Assembly: GCA_029204225.1 (NCBI GenBank)
Contig: CM055094.1
Location: 19,338,702-19,402,701, forward strand
Reading direction: 5' to 3'
DNA from: Diphasiastrum complanatum
Lineage: Eukaryota > Streptophyta > Lycopodiopsida > Lycopodiales > Lycopodiaceae
DNA: 64,000 nucleotides
This document shows, piece by piece, positions 60,961 to 64,000 of the stretch. The notes below the pieces were generated by a model that had not been told where the DNA came from, searched no databases, and worked only from the letters and a program-made list of their open reading frames with translations. The position numbers and the translations under genes are program-made. Each line of letters opens with the position of its first letter. Positions within the stretch are counted from its first letter, which is position 1.

Positions 60961-61234
60961 TTTCCAACTCTCTACAATGACAACATTTCAGTCCAACACC
61001 TTGCAACCAACCCAATCTTCCATGCAAGACCGAAACATATCGAGATCTCTCATCATTTTGTGTCAGAGGAGGTGCAATCTAAGGAGATATCTTTGGAGCA
61101 TGTGGCAAGTAGTGAATGTGTTGCTGATATCCTCACTAAACCACTTCAAAGAGCTGCATTTGTGAAGTTAAGGTCAGCCCTAGGGTTGATAGCAATTCTA
61201 TGTTATCTTCAAACTAGTTGTAAGGAGGAGTGTT
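60961..61234 (+). pseudogene. Ty1/copia RNase H C-terminus
   Basis: After the deletion the frame reads LYNDNISVQHLATNPIFHARPKHIEI in pieces and VADILTKPLQRAAFVKLRSALGL, the classic end of copia RNase H (N-P-x-F-H-x-R-x-K-H-I-E then ADILTKPL). Integrase core, all of RT and most of RNase H are gone. The stop is at 61232. Confidence 0.85.
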
Positions 61235-61240
61235 AAATTT
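61222..61240 (+). other. Polypurine tract and start of 3' LTR
   Basis: AAGGAGGAG (61222-61230) followed by TGTTAAAT from 61231, right after the RNase H end. This is the expected place of the polypurine tract, and TG is the usual LTR start. The LTR end was not found; about 61430 passes into E-block sequence. Confidence 0.6.
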
Positions 61241-62090
61241 ACACAAGTTAGTTTGCATAAATTCCACTTGTAAATGACTTTGAGGCCATGATGTGGGATG
61301 TCACACATGCCAAAAGCATAGGATACCTTATTCTAAGTCAAATTATTAACCTAGCTTTGGAATGGTACCTTTGGAATGTGTCCAAAGAGTGCATAGATAG
61401 AGTAGAAAAAAAGTAGGATCTTAAAATAGCAGTTTTTGCATTGTTTTTGGATCTCGAGGTATCGACCCAAAATAGGGTGGATCAACTGGATCTTTAGGTT
61501 GGATGTTAGGGTTAGGTTGTGATGATTACATAGAAGCCGTAATACGCTCAAATTCGAGCTCTACATGTATAAATATGTGATGGGATTTCCATCCAATTAT
61601 GAGCAAAATTGAGATTTTCCTTCTTGACTAGTTTGAGTCTATGATTTGACTGATGAATGCTATTGGCTTATGATTTTTTATAATCATTGAATGAGATTGG
61701 AGTTGTAGGTATAGTATGCAGGCAACAGCAAGCCGTACATCCACATGTGTGAAGAGTTTTGGAGATAATTCATGGAGTTCAAGCCAAGATAAACTAGGAA
61801 TCAATGCATTGATTAGTAATCTAGCTTCTAGATCTTGTTTGGATTTTAAGTAGGTGCTTTCTCCATCATTTCTAGAATCAAATGGGTTTATTTGCGTGTA
61901 TTTTTATCAAAAAGAACCCCAACCTCCTACTAGTGGAAAAGTGGGCAATAAAGGAGAGTTTGCTGATGTCCTAGTTCAGGATAAATGTGGTTACAGTTGT
62001 CAAGGAAATTGTGAAAGAGGTGCCAATTGACACTGCAATGGCTCCTTAAAAAAACAAAAAATGTAAATGATCTTGATGATTTCTGGGAGT
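61241..62090 (-). repeat. LTR-like sequence and E block, inverted
   Basis: 61241-61430 has no other copy here and may be copia LTR. 61430-62090 mirrors 7500-8140. No gene. Confidence 0.45.
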
Positions 62091-63649
62091 AATAAATTTT
62101 CTTTCATTTTAGAAAACAATTGCGTTTATATTTCTTGAAATATTGTGTATTGAAATCTTTTTGATTAATTTAATATTTTTAAATTTGTTTGTATTAAAAA
62201 TATAGATTTAGCAGTTTTTTAATGATTTAAATATTAGCAAAACTAAAATTGTAATGAACTGTCAGGTTTTTAATATTTTAATTTTTTGTTGTGTTTTTAT
62301 AAGAAGTTTTTTGAAATAATTTCATTTGCAATCATTTAATGTTTAAATATAAGTAAAGATTTAAATACTGAATAAAATTTTGTCATAATTTAAAAAATAT
62401 TTTTCTTGATACAAGAATTGTAATTTAAAACACTTTTAAAATTTTTAAAAAAACATTGAAAACTTTTGTTTTAATGAGCAAAAAGGTTTTTTTTAGTTAT
62501 TCTAATGGTTGTGTCCAATGATTTTATTTTGAATAGTATTATTATTTCATATAAGCTAATTCGCAATTATTAACAAAAATCTATTAACAAAATTTTAGTA
62601 GGTTGATTAATTTTCTTGCAAAATACAACATTTTTTTTATCATTACAATATCTTTATTTGAAGCTGTTTAAATATGGATATTTTTTTTATAAAATTAAAA
62701 AAAAAAGACAAAAAAAAAAAATGGGTCTTCATGTCATTTTTTTTTTTTTGGGTCATCGTGTTTCGTGATGAACAATCTTAGTAAATTTTTCCCTGATGCA
62801 TTCTTCCAAAATCAAATGAATGGCTTTTTTCTTTGGCTACACAAGCTCGTCAGAGATGTTGTCAAGTCACACCTACTTTTCTCTTTTTACGCTAGCACAT
62901 GATTGATTTGCTGCAAACCCTTCTGCTAAACTCCTTGCCAACTTAGGAGATGCTGAAAACATCAGAGAGATTGAACGCCTCCTCAAAAGACCAAATTTTT
63001 TCGTTGTCCAAGATAAATTCTTCCAAAACTCAAATGAAAGACCTGGTTCTTTCAACCTAAACAACCCTAGTTCGGTGGTTTCTGGACAAAATATGGGAAA
63101 AAGAAAGAAGTATACAAGATGTAAAGGAAAGAAAGGACAAGGGAGTGGTGCAAAAGAGGACTTACCGGCTAAAAGACTAAACTTTTACAGGGATTAACTG
63201 GCTCGCAGGATGTTGAGGATCTGCATAGAAGAACTCTCACTAGGAATACGGTGGATCGACTACAACTCAGCACACACAAGAACAAGGCAAAGATATTTTT
63301 ACATTTACCCTACTGTAATAGAATGTTTGGGACCATTCATGTGAGACACTTTTACACTTGTATTTTATTACAGATCTTTGGCCTTATATACACAAGTCCT
63401 TCCATGATATTGTGTTTGCTTGGTCATACTTACCTAACATCAAAAGTGAATGATACTTTTTGTTTGATGTTTTCTGCAATTTTGAAATTGAATATCTATC
63501 TTTATGTTCTTGCTCTTTTCTGAAACATTTCAAAGATTTCATTTCAGAAAAATTTGTTTATGTGCTAACAACGGACTGCAATATAATTAGAAGTATGTAC
63601 CTCAAAAAATCTTAGTTATTTAGGAAAAACATCATTGAACTCTCTTGTT
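62091..63649 (-). other. AT-rich stretch and gypsy-linked block, inverted
   Basis: Mirror of 6136-7465 and carries the about 170-bp segment that the 5.4 kb copy lacks. No gene. Confidence 0.45.
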
Positions 63650-63884
63650 TAAAATCTTGCATTAAAGGCTAATTTTTGACGTTAAAGAATGTTAACACAT
63701 TCACATCACAATGCATACGAGATTTGAAAACAAGATGAAAAAGCTCATACTTAGAATTATGTAGTTTTTCCATAACTTTGACCAAGAAACCATCGCTGAT
63801 GGGAGTACATTAGTCTCCCCATAAATAGAGACTATCTGGTCAAACTTATCTTTAAATACCATAGTATGGTTTTTAAAATCTATT
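63650..63884 (-). pseudogene. Ty3/gypsy fragment, inverted
   Basis: Post-protease segment in reverse (MVFKDKFDQIVSIYGE at 63860 downward), with a small deletion near 63668 before the DVFP region. Confidence 0.55.
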
Positions 63885-64000
63885 TACAACTGGAGTCTCG
63901 GCTCGATCGACTGTGGAGGGCTTCGGATCGGTCGACTTTTGATGGACTCGGCTCAGTCAACTTTGTATGTAGAGTATGGATGCTCAACTTGGTCCACAGT
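63885..64000 (-). repeat. C-prime minisatellite, cut by window end
   Basis: Start of the inverted C-prime array, joined to gypsy at the same junction as at 5826, 8538 and 31190. Confidence 0.6.

Overview
This window looks like repeat-rich nuclear DNA from a plant or other streptophyte, possibly a non-flowering lineage. It is AT-rich and has no bacterial-style gene packing. It holds plant-type Ty1/copia gag and pol fragments, Ty3/gypsy protease fragments, a Penelope-like reverse transcriptase, dinucleotide microsatellites up to about 150 bp, and a decayed gene that may have had introns. The species cannot be named from sequence alone. Almost nothing is intact. The window is a mosaic of about ten block families, each present two to seven times in both orientations.

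Block names used below. A: unknown membrane-anchored ORF with an internal duplication (1-587, 23.66-25.46, 32.38-32.76, 33.75-34.49, 51.80-53.40 kb). B: non-coding block beside A. C: unknown decayed gene preceded by a short minisatellite (C-prime when only the minisatellite part is present). D: second unknown decayed gene. G: array of CACGTG-type boxes ending at a TATA box. H: divergent histone H3-like gene. M: about 200-bp minisatellite. X, Y, E: non-coding blocks. Z: about 250-bp repeat often ending in a G/C run. Transposon relics are copia, gypsy and the Penelope-like reverse transcriptase (PLE).

Layout. 0-5.4 kb: A, B, C, copia. 5.45-10.7 kb: two direct copies of C-prime + gypsy + E. 10.7-13.9 kb: PLE, Z, gypsy. 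14-18.1 kb: C, D, G. 18.4-20.9 kb: H with M, tandemly duplicated, ending in a long GA tract. 20.9-25.5 kb: Y, Z, X, A. 25.5-32.4 kb: B, C, copia, C-prime, gypsy. 32.4-36.5 kb: A and X pieces, B, C, copia. 36.5-43.5 kb: inverted, shortened copy of 10.7-21.5 kb. 43.8-46.7 kb: M, G, D, C inverted, without H. 46.7-58.6 kb: inverted copy of about 15.5-31.2 kb. 58.7-61.2 kb: copy of 47.7-49.1 kb joined to a deleted copia. 61.4-64 kb: inverted copy of 5.7-8.1 kb.

The most notable item is H at 18449-18907. It encodes a histone-fold protein with the canonical H3 N-terminus but a lengthened loop 1 and an RW motif that recall centromeric H3 (CENH3). It sits behind a dense G-box array and TATA box and ends inside a minisatellite. 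The longest intact unknown reading frame is A at 51801-53396 (531 codons). No complete autonomous transposon is present. The histone, the G array and genes A, C and D travel together as duplicated and inverted blocks, which suggests a large composite element or a segmentally duplicated heterochromatic or pericentromeric region.
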